Below, one piece after another: positions 48,901 to 61,300 of a DNA stretch of 64,000 bases (position 1 is the stretch's first letter; every line of letters begins with the position of its first letter). Under the pieces are notes generated by a model. It was not told where the DNA came from and searched no databases. It saw nothing but the letters and a program-made list of their open reading frames with translations. Both the position numbers and the translations under genes were made by a program. The DNA is from Metarhizium brunneum (Eukaryota; Ascomycota; Sordariomycetes; Hypocreales; Clavicipitaceae). The stretch spans positions 372,001 to 436,000 of the forward strand of contig NC_089426.1 of the NCBI RefSeq assembly GCF_013426205.1, read 5' to 3'.

Positions 48901-49523
48901 CTGGCGAGGCGCAAGGCGCGCGAGTCAGAGGAACTGAAGACCAAGATTCGCGAACTCGAGCGCGAAGTCAAGTCGCTAGCCAGCGAGCGCGACGAGCTCG
49001 AGGAGCGGCAGAGGGAGTGGAAGCGGCGCCGGGACGAGCTCGAAGCCATCGAGTCCAAGGCGTCGGCGGAGACGGAGGAGATGCGCACGACGGTGTCGCA
49101 ATTGCGGTCTGCGCTGGACACGTCGGAGACGCAGCTACGCGATGGCGAGAAGCAGCGCGGCGACCTGCGCAAGATGCTGGACGACTCGCGGCAGCGCTAT
49201 GAGAAGCTCGCCAGGGACTTGAAGACGGCGCAGTCGAAGCTGGTGGCGGGCTCGAGCCGCAGCTCCATGGACTCGACGCGAAGCGGCAATGGGGGCAACG
49301 GCGATACCATGTACTTGAAGACGATATTGCTGCAGTTTCTCGAGCAGAAGGACGGGAGACTAAGGGCGCAGTTGGTGCCTGTGCTGGGCAAGTTGTTGAA
49401 GTTTGACAAGTAAGTAGCCTTGGTCTTTTCTGAGATGCGAGTCTGACGTGGGAGCGCTAACGTTTGTCCAGGAGCGATGAGCAGAAGTGGTTGAAGGCGG
49501 TGCAGCACATAGAAGTCAAGTGA
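45955..49523 (+). CDS. GRIP-domain golgin, Imh1-like
   Basis: Predicted 1118-aa trans-Golgi coiled-coil tether. Exons are 45955-45963 (9 nt, MFQ), 46057-46534, 46592-49409 and 49472-49523, all in phase. After MFQ the protein continues RIRGAIDRTIAEEQARQ, an N-terminal helix typical of fungal golgins. A disordered acidic/Pro part follows, then continuous heptad-type coiled coil (about 160-1060), broken by a Pro/Ala and poly-Lys segment near 460-500. The C-terminal GRIP domain (about 1070-1118) has the invariant Tyr in MYLKTILLQFLEQ and continues through the last intron to SDEQKWLKAV. GRIP domains bind Arl1 GTPase on the trans-Golgi. The first donor (GTTGGT) is unusual, but CTAAC and CAG at the acceptor end are good. 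Long antisense frames inside this gene come from its Glu/Lys/Leu codon bias. Confidence 0.92.
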
Positions 49524-50269
49524 AACGGGCGACTTGGGGAGTTGGGTGTATTAATACCATGAGCTCATGACGTGGGTCCTGTTTATGAGTATAACTTGTC
49601 ACGAAGGACGGATGGACGGGCTGGCTAGACAGTGTGTATATATGATATATCCATCTGCCAATGTATCCCGGGGAATACAACAGACCAGTGACAGCGTTCC
49701 AACCAGACAGTGGAAAGCTGGAGCCGCTTAGGTACCAAAAAATGACGCGAACATCTCGGCTGTACATGATGCCATGGACCGCTTCAACATGGTGTTTTGT
49801 GCCGGGGGACCGAAACCCTGCATATAATGCCTACAAATTTCCACAACCAGGACGCGAGCCGCGTTACTGAATGTTGCCAACATGCTTCGTTTTCAGCTAC
49901 TTTAACCGTGCCCTTTACGCGTGTTCGGTGTTGGACCAAGGCCCTCGCAACCACCGTGTCACGTCTTCCCGGCCACGCATCAGCAAACATCTACTTATAC
50001 ATCCATCCCTTGCGCCCCGTCCACAGCAACGAGCCCTCGAAATGAGACACGCACCCCCAGCCTCGTGCCGAGTCCCATTCCTCGACCGACCGCACGTCTC
50101 AGTCGAGTAAGCGCGGCGGCGCGCGTATAAAAACCCACGCGGGCACCTATCATCCCCCCGAAAAAAAAAGGGGGCCAGCAACGCTCCCATTTTCCTATCC
50201 GACCGACTTACGCAATATCCTTGTAATACAACCCAGGTCCGTCCGGAGCCCTCGGTACATGCTGTCACG
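49524..50269. other. Intergenic, promoter of the secreted-protein gene
   Basis: Contains the golgin 3' UTR and the promoter described next. No other gene is seen. Confidence 0.5.
50126..50133 (+). promoter_or_regulatory. TATA box of the secreted cysteine-rich protein gene
   Basis: TATAAAAA at 50126-50133, 144 bp upstream of the ATG, set in a GC-rich context. This is the best TATA box in the window and suggests an inducible, well-expressed gene. Confidence 0.65.
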
Positions 50270-50569
50270 ATGAAGCTGCACATTGTTGCCCTGGTCGGCG
50301 CCGCCGTCGGCCTGCCCCTGGATCCGGCCAACGGAGACGGCTCCGGCGAAGACTGCTACCCCGTCGACTACACGCCGCGGTGCGCGCCGGGGAAGCTGTG
50401 CTCGCAGGTGGCCGTGCCCGGACTCGCGTGCCCGTGGACGTGTGGCGCGCCGCTGCCCGATGCGTGCGAGGAGCGCTGCAAGCCGTGCCGGGAGGAGGTG
50501 TGTCCGACGGCTTGTGTCTGCGAGGGGGTTTGTCCCATGGGCAGTGGTGGGACGGGCGCGCAGGCGTGA
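50270..50569 (+). CDS. Small secreted cysteine-rich protein (effector-like)
   Basis: Intact 99-aa protein from a single exon. The first 16 or so residues (MKLHIVALVGAAVGLP) form a plausible signal peptide. The mature part of about 83 residues holds 12 cysteines, an even number that fits six disulfides, with spacings C-x8-C-x5-C-x9-C-x3-C-x7-C-x3-C-x2-C-x4-C-x3-C-x1-C-x3-C. No known fold was recognised; it is not an obvious hydrophobin, whose eight-Cys CC pattern is absent, nor a CFEM protein. Size, secretion signal and Cys density match the class of fungal secreted effectors and surface proteins. The TATA box at 50126 supports expression. Function is unknown. Confidence 0.75.
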   Translation: MKLHIVALVGAAVGLPLDPANGDGSGEDCYPVDYTPRCAPGKLCSQVAVPGLACPWTCGAPLPDACEERCKPCREEVCPTACVCEGVCPMGSGGTGAQA

Positions 50570-51945
50570 TGATCAATGGTCGTTGCGCGCCATCTTGCCC
50601 GTGTGCTGGCATAATCTATCCTCGTCGGCCCTGGAACGATGGCTCACGTACGAGACACTCGACGACGGTTATGCTTGGTCACAACTCATCGGACCAAGAG
50701 GGGAAAGGGCGTGCCTCTTGGCCCCTGGATACGACGTGGGATACGGCGCGAGACTAAACACTGGAGATACACGGGGAATGTGATGAGTGGCCTTGGTCGT
50801 TGCTGGCAGGACCTATTGCTTGATAGTGCGGAAGGGGGGGGCAACGGAGGAAAAGTGTCCTGTCTCTTTACATGTGAGGAGCAAGAACGGGTCCAAGTCT
50901 CATTTGTCTTTTTTGTTTCATGCGAGTAGGCAGTAGTACGGCAGATTCATAACATTGTTTGCTCTTTACATAATGCCCAGGGAGTGTAGCAGCTTACATG
51001 TCTGCCATTCCTCCAGACTACTCCGTACAAAGACAAGTATAACATATCAACGCCTTTATTTCTTTCCATGGTGCGTAGGGGAGTGTAACACTCGACATGA
51101 CCAATATCTACTGTTTTTCATAAAGATACCAAGAAGAAAGAGATGCACTTGATCCAATAGATTCTTTGCTTCCGCAATTCCACACCAAACAAAGCATAGC
51201 ATATTGATAATACATACAAGCCAGGGACACAACCAAAGCTTGCTGGTCACACCGTACTTCTAGACTAGCCACAAGACGAGCATTATAGCGTCTTTGCGTC
51301 TGCCAACGAAGACCTGGTAAACAGGACACAAAAAGAGTCTTCCCAAGCACCTCAGCACCAGCCTACCCTACATAAACATATCCCCTCCAGCGGTGCACTT
51401 CAAAATTTCAAAACAGACACGACATTCGCCTCCATCTCGAACGTATAAACTGGTCAAAAACAGCCTTTCCCAGTCGAGACAACTTCATGCTCTCGGCTGC
51501 GTTGGTCGCACTCACGCTACACCCCCACCACTCGGTGCTGCCCAGCGCCGGCTGTCTTCCGTTCCCCGAATCATCCAGGTCCCGTCAAGCCGCAACGGCC
51601 CGTATCTCGATATCAATATCGATATCGATAAGACGCCCCCGGTCATGTCCCCTCGTGACAGCACGCACACCCCCCTCCCCCCCCTTTCGTAGGGCTGAAA
51701 AAAAAAATAAAAAAGCCTTGAGCTAAAATGGCCCTCCGTCCGAAGCGAGATCTGGGAAACAAGATCCTCGGTACCGAGCACGGAGTACCGACAACGACGT
51801 GCATCCCCAGACGCAGGGTCCTCGTCACCCCGACGTCGTTGCGACATGAGATCCCGTCCCACTGCCACGTCGCGACTCACATTTGACTCTCCATTATTAC
51901 TAGGCTAACGCTTGCGCCCACTGTGAACAAGAAATTGGCTCTGTT
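50570..51945. other. Intergenic, no gene seen
   Basis: About 1.4 kb. Holds TACTCCGTA at 51019 and a short palindromic (GATATC)n run near 51607-51630. No convincing coding region. Confidence 0.45.
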
Positions 51946-52362
51946 ATGGCTGCAGCCCTTGCAGGACCACTCTCAGCCTCACTATCTACCTATTCCAGTT
52001 CATACAACGAGAGTATGTATGCCGAGTGGGTTGTGCCACCGGCTCCCCTCAGGGATTTCCCATACCAAACATATATTCCGTCACCATCGCATTGTAAAAT
52101 GCAGCGTGCCTCTCTTCAAGAGAAGGCAATGCTCCAGTCTTGCCACCTCCCATTCTCAAGTGGTCCTTGTGAGAGAATAACGCCATACATGCAATATCCT
52201 GAAACATACAACCTGGCCCGTGTAAAGAATGTCCAGCCCAGTCGTCGGAGAACCAATCTCAGATTTGATAAAAAAAATGAGACGGCACCCTCGAACAAGG
52301 AAGCCGAAAAAACTGACATAAGAAAATTGATCCAAATCAATCAAAAACGTGGAGTGGAGTGA
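51946..52362 (+). CDS. Orphan ORF, 138 aa, weak candidate
   Basis: ATG frame of 138 aa without introns. Not recognised. The front is Ala/Ser/Tyr-rich (MAAALAGPLSASLSTYSSSY), the middle Pro/aromatic, and the end strongly charged (KKNETAPSNKEAEKTDIRK). The distribution of residues looks more protein-like than nearby chance frames, but there is no domain, no clear promoter, and codon use is less GC-ending than in the recognised genes. Could be a young gene or chance. Confidence 0.3.
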   Translation: MAAALAGPLSASLSTYSSSYNESMYAEWVVPPAPLRDFPYQTYIPSPSHCKMQRASLQEKAMLQSCHLPFSSGPCERITPYMQYPETYNLARVKNVQPSRRRTNLRFDKKNETAPSNKEAEKTDIRKLIQINQKRGVE

Positions 52363-52759
52363 CGAAATCGCAATGGGGGTCAACTTGGATTCCACTCCGG
52401 GGTATCGTGATGTTCCCTAGTGCTCTGTGTATCGAGTTGCTCATGTGTGCCGTGCCGTGCCGTGCCGCGTCATGCCATATACCGCATGCATATCAAAACT
52501 AGAATAAAGGAAGAGGAAATAAAAATAAAAATAAAAAAGTTTCGGGGATAGAACGAATCAAATGCTGTGGCTTGGAGGGCCGTAGCTCGTCCGGCGCAGC
52601 CGAATCCATATTGTCCAATGCCAACCGGCTGATTAAATCAACATATCGTTAAACAAGTCCGTAAAGCGCTATTGTAAATCCTCGTAACGCGACCAGTCAT
52701 GCGTGGTCGTATGCACAACTTGTCGTTGTCAAGTTGATTATTTGTGGGTGCCAATCAGT
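52363..52759. other. Intergenic, no gene seen
   Basis: About 400 bp at the 3' side of the SWIRM gene, with a GTGCC tandem run near 52448-52468 and AT-rich AAATAAAAATA sequence near 52520 (on the plus strand). Confidence 0.45.
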
Positions 52760-54076
52760 CTAGAGGAATCGACGAACCCAGCCTTGTTCCAGCCAGCCCA
52801 CCTTCTCGAAAGCCGTCCACAGCTTTGATGCCTTGTTGACGTCAATTTTGCAAGCCTGCTGCGCATCTGTCTTGCGGAATTCCTTGCCCGTGCGAAGGCA
52901 CTGGAGGCGACGCTCAAAGATGCGACGCTTGCTTGTGAGATACGTGGCACAGTCCAGGCGCAAGTTTCCTGCCAAAAGAAGCTCGTCGGGGTGGAGCAGA
53001 CTGGCGTGCGGATCACTGCTGAGATCAATTGGCTGGCCCTTCCAATCCACCTTGAGGCTGTTGGAGCGATTGGGAAGCGAGTTCAAAGGGGGGCAATAGT
53101 CGGGCAGTGAGTTGAAGTCCTTGTCCTCACGATTGGGAGCCACGACCCGACGAGACGGTTCAGGAGTTGCGCTAGTGCGGCCCACAGGTCTTACCGGCGT
53201 GGTTCCAACCGTTGTGGCGTTGGTGCGAATCGGTCTCGGAGTTGCATGAGGCTTGGAGATTCGATCAGTCCGCTGGGATCGGGGAGGTTTGGCGGCAATG
53301 GGCTTGGCTGGCATGATTGCATGGTATCTCTGGGCGCCGGCCCGTCTATCAGCCTCGAGAAGGGCCCGTTCTTTGCGCAGCCATCCTTTACGGTTCGTGG
53401 TGAAGTGCGTCATGACCTGAGATCGAAAGGTGAGGACCAGCTCGTAATCTTCTCTCTTGGGTGGCGTGACGCCACTGAAAATGCTCTGCGAGCGGGCGCG
53501 AACGTGTTCGTCAACAATGCGTTGGTGTTCAAGCTCAGCGGGAGCAAACAATGGAGGCTGCGGAGGACTGGCCGGTGAGTGCTCGTCGGCAGGGTACAAG
53601 ACGGGGTCCTTGATGGGCTGGCTGTGTGGCGTTGCAGGCAGGGTGCTGCTCGTCGTCGAGATGGGTTTGCTGTAAGGCGAGATGGGCGGTGACATGGGCA
53701 GCGGCTGCTGCGCCGACGATTGTTTGCCATTGGCACCGCCCGACTTGTTCAATACGGAATTGCCATGATGAAAGCTGTCGAGCACGGCGTCGGGCGGTGA
53801 CATCAGGCTGGTAATGTCGAATTTCTTGGACTCAATTGGCGGTGGCGGTGGAGCCATTGACGAGTGCGCCTGGTCGGCGGACGGTGAATGTGATGCCATT
53901 GGAGGATTGGAGAATCGACGTGCGAAGGGGAAAAAAATTGAGGGAGAGGATGATGAGGAGGAAGCAAGATGGGTTAAAGAAGACAAAGATGATGGAGTTG
54001 CAGTTATGGTAGGCTGCTTGTCCTTATCGAAGGTGGTGGAAGTGTGCGCCTGACTGGATGTCGGTTTGTCAGCCAT
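52760..54076 (-). CDS. SWIRM-domain protein (fungal Laf1/Fun19-like)
   Basis: Single-exon gene for 438 aa. The C-terminal 90 residues (about 349-438) form a SWIRM domain: DYCPPLNSLPNRSNSLKVDW, HPDELLLAGNLRLDCATYL, FERRLQCLRTGKEFRKTDAQ, and ANKASKLW-like helix ending EKVGWLEQGWVRRFL. SWIRM modules occur in chromatin complexes and bind DNA or nucleosomes. The stand-alone fungal form includes fission yeast Laf1/Laf2, linked to the Rpd3L/Clr6 histone deacetylase complex, and budding yeast Fun19. A similar chromatin role is inferred. The first 250 residues are Ser/Pro-rich, with a conserved-looking KKFDITSLMSPPDAVLDSF (about 83-101). A second ATG at residue 60 could also serve as start. The upstream side is a second gene-poor region. 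Confidence 0.88.
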   Translation of the reverse strand: MADKPTSSQAHTSTTFDKDKQPTITATPSSLSSLTHLASSSSSSPSIFFPFARRFSNPPMASHSPSADQAHSSMAPPPPPIESKKFDITSLMSPPDAVLDSFHHGNSVLNKSGGANGKQSSAQQPLPMSPPISPYSKPISTTSSTLPATPHSQPIKDPVLYPADEHSPASPPQPPLFAPAELEHQRIVDEHVRARSQSIFSGVTPPKREDYELVLTFRSQVMTHFTTNRKGWLRKERALLEADRRAGAQRYHAIMPAKPIAAKPPRSQRTDRISKPHATPRPIRTNATTVGTTPVRPVGRTSATPEPSRRVVAPNREDKDFNSLPDYCPPLNSLPNRSNSLKVDWKGQPIDLSSDPHASLLHPDELLLAGNLRLDCATYLTSKRRIFERRLQCLRTGKEFRKTDAQQACKIDVNKASKLWTAFEKVGWLEQGWVRRFL

Positions 54077-54403
54077 TGCGTGTGAGTTGGGCTGTCACTT
54101 CTGACGAGGAGACACAGTGACGTGGACGGGTGGCGAAGACCGCTCTGGAGCTGCGCGAGTAGGCAGCAGCCACAGTCGGAGATACAGTGCCCGAGTCCGA
54201 AGGTTACTGCCCGCCGGAGTTTGGAAACTTGGGAGACGGTGCAATAAACTAAGCTTGTACAGTAAAAGCCAAATCCAACAAAGAGAGGGGGAACGCCGTC
54301 TTTATCGTTTTGTGGTTTGCTCCGATTTTGGCGGTGGGCAGTGGTAGCGTAAGGTTCCAGGGAGATCGCGTTTGCGAGGCGACGACGGCGGAGGGGGTGT
54401 GGG

Positions 54404-54434
<31 letters not shown>
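54404..54434. repeat. (TTGA)n tetranucleotide repeat
   Basis: Seven and three-quarter perfect units of TTGA, about 330 bp upstream of the SWIRM start codon, so probably in its promoter. Confidence 0.9.
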
Positions 54435-55287
54435 CCTGCGTGTTATGCGCAACTGGTAGACGATGCGCGTGTGAGCCCGAGTAGACGATCCAATCACCCG
54501 GCTCAATTGCTCAATGTCGCCAGCCGTCGGTTGCCAAGATAATGAGTAAAGACGCAATTGACCACCCGATTCATGGGGCTATCGTGTTATTTCAACTGCT
54601 GGAGGCAATGGGGACAGCTGATTCTGATAGAGAAACGCACGACTGAGGGAGCCAGGCTCACAGACAGGCGGCGACGGGGCTTGCAAGGGGCTTTAAGGCT
54701 TCGCCCCGTGTCCTGCGAATGGAAATGCAACAGGCAGCTCTGCGCAATGCCTGGCAAATGACAGAGGATGACGGATGCCAATGCGATGACTCTGACGCAG
54801 AGCAGGCGTTCGTTGGTACCCAAAGTGGACGACTTCTGGGGCGCCTGGCAGTACAAGGTGATTGCGATGTGGCGGCCAGGCCAGCAAAGGAAAGCGGACG
54901 CAGGCACACGATGAAACGCACACCCCCCGGGAGACAAAGGCGGCGCTGTGATTGGCTTGCAGCTCGACTGGCTGACCGAAGAGCTGATGGGAATTCCCAA
55001 TGCTGAAAGCCAGACGCGGATAGAATTGAGAAGCTGAAGGCAGCAGCAGACGTGGGAAATCGCAAAGGCCCTGATTGAGTTCGAACGTTGGTGGGGGTGA
55101 GATGATGTCCCTTGCTGTCAATGGGCTTGTAGCCGCTGGTGACGACTGGGGTCCTTGTTGAGATCCAGTCGGTGATGTCAATGGACCAGGGCTACCATTA
55201 GTTCGTCGTCAGTCGAGGCAAACAAGGCGAGTTTTGATGAATGGATGCGAAATTTCCCCGGAAAAGCTGCAGATGATGGTGGTGGGA

Positions 55288-55314
55288 AAGAAGAAGAAGA
55301 AGAAGAAGAAGAAG
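55288..55314. repeat. (AAG)9 trinucleotide repeat
   Basis: Nine perfect AAG units in non-coding DNA. Confidence 0.9.
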
Positions 55315-58300
55315 ACGGAGTGGGCAGAAGACCAAAGAAGGAAGACTTGGCCGAGGAGGCTTGATGTATTAGAAGTGAGCAGTCACGACATATGACGGAG
55401 CAATGCCACGATCAAGACGCTTCAAGTAGACGCGAGAAAGACAGGATGGCCGTGGCATGTGTTTGCCAGAAGAAGAGGATTGTGTTTTTACAAAGATCAG
55501 AGTAAAAGACAGTTGATGGCATTGCAAGTCCAACAAAAATGTAAAGTTGGTGCGGCGCGAGTGACGGTGCGAGAAGGAGGGCAGCACATTGTACATGGGA
55601 GCGACGAGCACTGGACAAGGAACGCGGACCCCGCAGGGTGTGCGACTAGCGATGGAGGGGGCGGGGCATAATTTTAGAATACTATCCAGGAGCCCAAGCC
55701 CAACGGGTTGAACAAGTCGAGGACAAGGCTTTTGCGTTGCAACAAAGACTGAGCACCGAGGATGGAACACGCTGATGAGTATTTCAGTACGGCGCACTCG
55801 CTACAAATGAGCGAATTGTGAATTGTGACAACAGTGGTCGCGGCGTCAACTTGACGGCTTTCCCGAGTGGAAAGCTTGTGACAGCGGCCATGGAACCGTC
55901 GAGGACGTGACAAAGCTGGCTGGCTGAGAAGCAAAGAACTCTAGCCAGCTAAAGTACGGAGCACATTCACCGGTGCTTTGGCACATGTTTGATGATGCAA
56001 GGCGTAATGTAGAATATGCAACGTCCAATGCCACGACATTGAGCGAAGCAGAGCAAAGGGGCGGATGGAATCTAAAATGGAAGGACCATCCCTACAGTAT
56101 CGGAATGCACAGTGCTGGACAATGCGGCGGAGACGGGCCTCGCCCAAGTGCCATGCACGCCATGCACAAAGTCTTGCACCGGATAATACACGCCGACGCA
56201 TAGCACAGGGCACAATCCACTGTCCCAACACTTTGCCCCGTCCAGCCCTTTGTTCTTTGCCAATGGCCCTCTTTTTACCATGGGCAAGCACCGGCACCAG
56301 CGAAGCATTGATGCCAAAGGTCGACATTCTGGGATGCGCGCATTCATTCGCATTGATCCGCGACTGACATGTCCATGCTCCCTCCTCCTCCTCCTCGCCT
56401 TGAGGTCCCTCCAACTTTGGCCCGCTATCCGCACTCCCCACCCTACTTCGCTAACCCTCCATCAGCCAGTCAGGTGCTGTCGCCAGCCCAAGGTCATCAG
56501 GCACACCAGCGAAGCGGGGGTGTGATTCGCTGCGACCACGGGGGGATGGATGGCTTGTTATCGATACGGCCAATCGAGGTCGACGGACTCACTTGGAGTG
56601 CCGGTGCATGCCGTGGTATTTTCGGCTCATGGACATCAGTTTAGACGTCATGGCTAAGGGTGAAACCGGCCGTCCTACAGAACAAAGGTTTCGTTCTATA
56701 GCCCCAGACTGTTCACAATTGAATTGACTTGGGCAGGCCTGCGCCCTCGCCGGACACGCAACATGGAAGTTCTGGAGTTGAACATGGACCTTGCGTCTTT
56801 GGCCATGCTCCTTCTAATTGGACAGAGGACTCGGCTGTGTTGGAAGTGTGCCTCTCGAGTCCTCTTGGCAGTTCTGCCTGCTCCTCCTGCATTGGGACCG
56901 TATTGGGGATATCGAACGCGGGAAGCCGCCGCCGGTTCCTCCTGCCAGTTCTAAATGTAGTTCGCACCGGGAAGAACCTCGAGCCATCGAGGCTGCAAGA
57001 CGGACATGTGTAACCAACTCCAATTCTTGGACCAATTCTTGGGCCCTTTCCTGCAATATTGGCTCTGGATGCCGGAGGACATGGCCACGGCCACGCAGAT
57101 GCCTACTTAGCAGATACTCTCCCTGCACGTCGCCCAAGACCGCCCTACGATATCTGCCTACCCACTGTAGGTACATAGGCACCCATCATCAACTCGCCTT
57201 GCTGGACACCCTTTGACTGCTAACGCTCATGTGATCTCTCCTCAAAGTCTACCATAACATGCCCATCCGCTCTCAACCTCGACAGGCCAAGGTAGCAGCA
57301 CGCAAGGTTGACAAAAGGGTACCTGGCATGAGCCGTTCTTTTGCCCACTGGCAGTCCGGCCAGCTCTTGCCTCGACACCCTTTCCACCCATGGCCCGCGT
57401 CCAACATCCGCAAGTGGCCGCCATCCGGGGTCACGGCTGCGTAACATTCACAGCAAGTCAAAGGGGAGGGGGAGCCATGTTGCAAAAGGGTGTGTCATGT
57501 TGACATGGCCATGGCGGCGATCCAATCGTTCTTTTACGTGCTACCGCTCGACGCGGCCCGCCGACTCCTCCCTTATCGCCATTTATCAAAATCGAGGCAA
57601 ACTCCTTGGCTGTTGGTTTCAATACATACACCATGATGCGGGTTGCTATGCCGCACAGAACAGGATCTAACCAGATAATGGCCCCGAGAGATGCCTGACT
57701 TCACTGCGCAAAACACAGGGACTTTGATACCGGGGCACATACCACTTACATGCCATACACCGCCGTATAGTCCTCAGGATTGGAAATAGAACTGCGGAGC
57801 CGAATGGGCCCCTGGCTGCCTAAATCGCGTCCCAATAGTGGACCACACTCCATCATCCCTTGGCCTGGAACGCCATCATTCACCCAATACTGCATATAGT
57901 GGCTTTGCTTCCGCCCACAAGTGAAATATGGGCTATACACGAGGAAAAAAAACACATACACACACACGAGAAAAAAACAAGAAAAACATGGGCATTTCTA
58001 TGGCGTTGTGCGTTGTGTGTGAAGAAACCCATCCTCGCTTGGCTTTGAGATTACTGGAACATGGCCGTGGGCGACTACAGAGGACAGCCCTAGCACTCTC
58101 GGTACATGGCGCGAGTAGGACGGCTACGCACCACATCTGAGGCTGACAACGGGTTGACTGCTTTGGACAAGGCCGCTGTCAAACCCTCCCCCTCCATGCC
58201 ATATGGTGTACAGGGACCTGCACCAGGTGGGCATGAGATTGCCAATGGGCCGAAGCCTCACGGAGAGTCAATTGACGACTCGGCGCCTCGATGAGGAATC

Positions 58301-61300
58301 CATTGGCCAATGTTGTTTCTTGCGCATCCAACGAGAGCGGGCCGCGTGACAACAGCTTCTCTGATCGCACATCACTGTGCGCACCAGAGCCTATGATGAG
58401 TCTGCACCAGGCAAAATGACGCCGAAGCGGCCGCCTCACGCTCACCATTGGGTGGCACGAGTTCCTAGCTGATACGAACCACCTGCCCCTACTCAGAGGC
58501 GCAAGTTTTTAACTGGATTGAGGGGAGGAGCGGGCAAAGGCGCAAAGGTGTCTCGTCGAGGCCGGTCGTGAACGATGGGCCGAAGGGAAAACTCCGTACA
58601 GTGTAAGTGGGAGAAGCACAAGAGCCTCTGTCCAGAGTCTAGGAGGTGAGTCACAAGATATGGAGTCACAGAGCATGAGAACCACTCAGAAACCGAAACA
58701 ATGAGTGTGACGATGCCGCTTCAGGTTTAGCTTTGCTGGCCGGGGTGGCGCAGGTGAGCGACCAAAAGAGCGGCTTACAGGATGAGACGATGCAGGACAT
58801 AACTACAGTGGGTGTAGTTACTAGTCAGGACCCTATACAGGACGGAGGCAGGAGCAGGTTAGGCAGGCGACTACTCCGTACAAACGACAGGGTTGTACAT
58901 ACAGAGGGAGGGGTGCGTGTCGGTGTCCAGACGACAAGCCAAAGCAAAACCGAAAGCCGTGGCAAAGCCAAAGCAGCAAAGCCATGAACGGGTCCGGACC
59001 TGTGCTGGATTAGTTGACAGCCGCCCGCCGCCTATCGATAAATTGATAAGCCAAATGCCGTGCAGCAGCGTGGACTGGTGGACCGTGGCCTGTGGTGGGA
59101 TGCCGGCCGCCCAGCGTTTGTTTGCCCTCTGGGCTTATCAGTCGCAAACCTCGATGGCACCGTTTCGAGCCGAATTGAGATGCGCAAATTTGACAATGGT
59201 TGCGTCTTGGCCCTGCGCACTTATTAACACGGCACGAAGAACAATTCGACCTGACATGACGGGCATTGTAGCCAAAACAGCAGTCGCGGTGACGACAAGA
59301 GCAAACGTCATCTCGAGGCACGATGCCTCTTTTAGCGCCTAGATGGGACATGGGATTGGGACATGGACATGGAGTGGCGGCAGCGTGCGGCGGCGCGGGG
59401 CATGTGCAGTGCCCAAGACTACTTAAACATGCACCAGACGAGGCCAACGGGGACGGGGGGCCTATCCGTGCAAGTCTCTACGGGACGCACTGGGGGGTAC
59501 GCTTAGTAGAGCCGCCATGAGGGATAATGTCCCTCGGCCTCTGGCAGAGTTGCGCACCGCGGTGCTGGGCCATCACAGATGTCCCGCACCACGGGATTGC
59601 AGCTTCGCCATGCCAATTGTTAAGCTGCCCTCCGGGGTTTACAAATCAAATCCTCCCGAAAACCCCGCACAATGGAAACACGCAACGCTGACGCCTGGAG
59701 TTGATGGACTAGACGACTTCTCGGTACGGCTTCTTCGGAACCTGCCAGCCAAAGGCGAATGCGAAGGCAGTGACCGTTGTGCTACAGGATGATTAATATG
59801 GGTTTGCTGAAGCTTAACGCCGAGCATCATGGACATGCCGTGGAACTTAGAGTTGGGTTGTATCCTGCGGGAGTTGAGAGTTCATGCGCCTGCCACACAG
59901 TGTCCTCTGCGAAAAGTAAGGAGGACTGTCGAAGAGAAGCAAGAAACCAGGAGAATTGCCTGATACGACGTCGATCATTTGAATGGGACGGCCTCGTGAA
60001 GACGGCCCGCTTGAACTGGTCATCTTGGCTCTCCACCGCCATCCGCCACCCACCACATGCTTAAACAGATCAGTCCAGCCATCCACCACGATGGAGGATA
60101 CGACGTCGTGATGTAGACCGGGTGATGGCTGGCGCACGAGATAGTCATTTGACAATGAAGTCGTCTGTTTCCAACCCGCCGGAAACGCCCCATCTTCACT
60201 TGAGACCCGGCGGCATGTCTTTTTCCTCGAGTTGACGAGAATGGATATGTTTGTTAAACCGGGAAAAATCAGACTTTGCACGAATCAGAGTGGGTAGCTG
60301 GGCTATATCACGACGGCCTGGCCACGTATGGTTATAACGCTGGGAAGTCGACATATCCAACGATATCGCCGCGTGTTGGTACAAGACCTGTATCAAGTTC
60401 ACCAGAACCCATCTCGGGATATGCGAGTGTTAACATGTCCATTCTCATGCTTGGGCGCTGGACCAATGTCGCATATTCCGTGACACTCCCTCCCTTTATA
60501 CCACTACTGTACCGGCAGACTAAACAGTACAAACAAGACTGCCACGTTGAGCTGAGTAGTCGATTGATCCACAGGCTAGCAATATCTTCACACTGCCAAT
60601 GTACGCTTTCATACTACAATCCGGGAACACGGACGCGCAACTCCCTGGTCGAATACCGCCTCCGTTATCCTTATACTCTGCACCCACAAACGTGACACTC
60701 TGCAAGGAGACAACAAGCCAGTGGCCAGTAAACGAGGTTGAAAACACAGAGCCCAGCCTTAGACTACAGCATCGCATCTCACCTACTGCCATAGTCCTTC
60801 ACGGCCTACCGCCCCGAGTAGTGCAACGTGATATTTGATTCTTCCACATTGCAAACCAGCAGGTGGTAGCTGCGCAAGCCACGATGGCCTACTTCCAGAG
60901 CGTGGCGCATGTATCAAATGTCGACCCGTCGAGACTAGGGCCAGCGGCGCGGCAGACGATCCGTCACTGGTGCTCTGTATGCTTAACCTGCAGATGATGC
61001 CATTCGTCAGTCTATTCGCATTTCTTCATGCTGACCTTGCACTATTCATGCCTGGCAGGCTGTCCACTACAACAACACACCGCATTGGCAACATCTACGA
61101 CATGGTCCGCAATGGCGGAGGCATGTTCCTGGCATAACTGCCCTCGGCTGTATTTGCCTTCTACATATCTACCTCTATGCGTCCAGCTTCAAGCTGCCAC
61201 CGGCAAATTCCCTACATTGTAATCCTGCGACTAACAGCCCATGTATCCAATTCATATCCATCCATCCAACAGCCGGACCTTCTAATCTAGTCAGTCCATG

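Noticed and set aside
47046..49172. Long antisense frames (328 and 344 codons) inside the golgin gene
   Set aside because: They mirror the Glu/Lys/Leu codons of the coiled coil and translate as Ser/Leu/Phe runs, a typical shadow effect.
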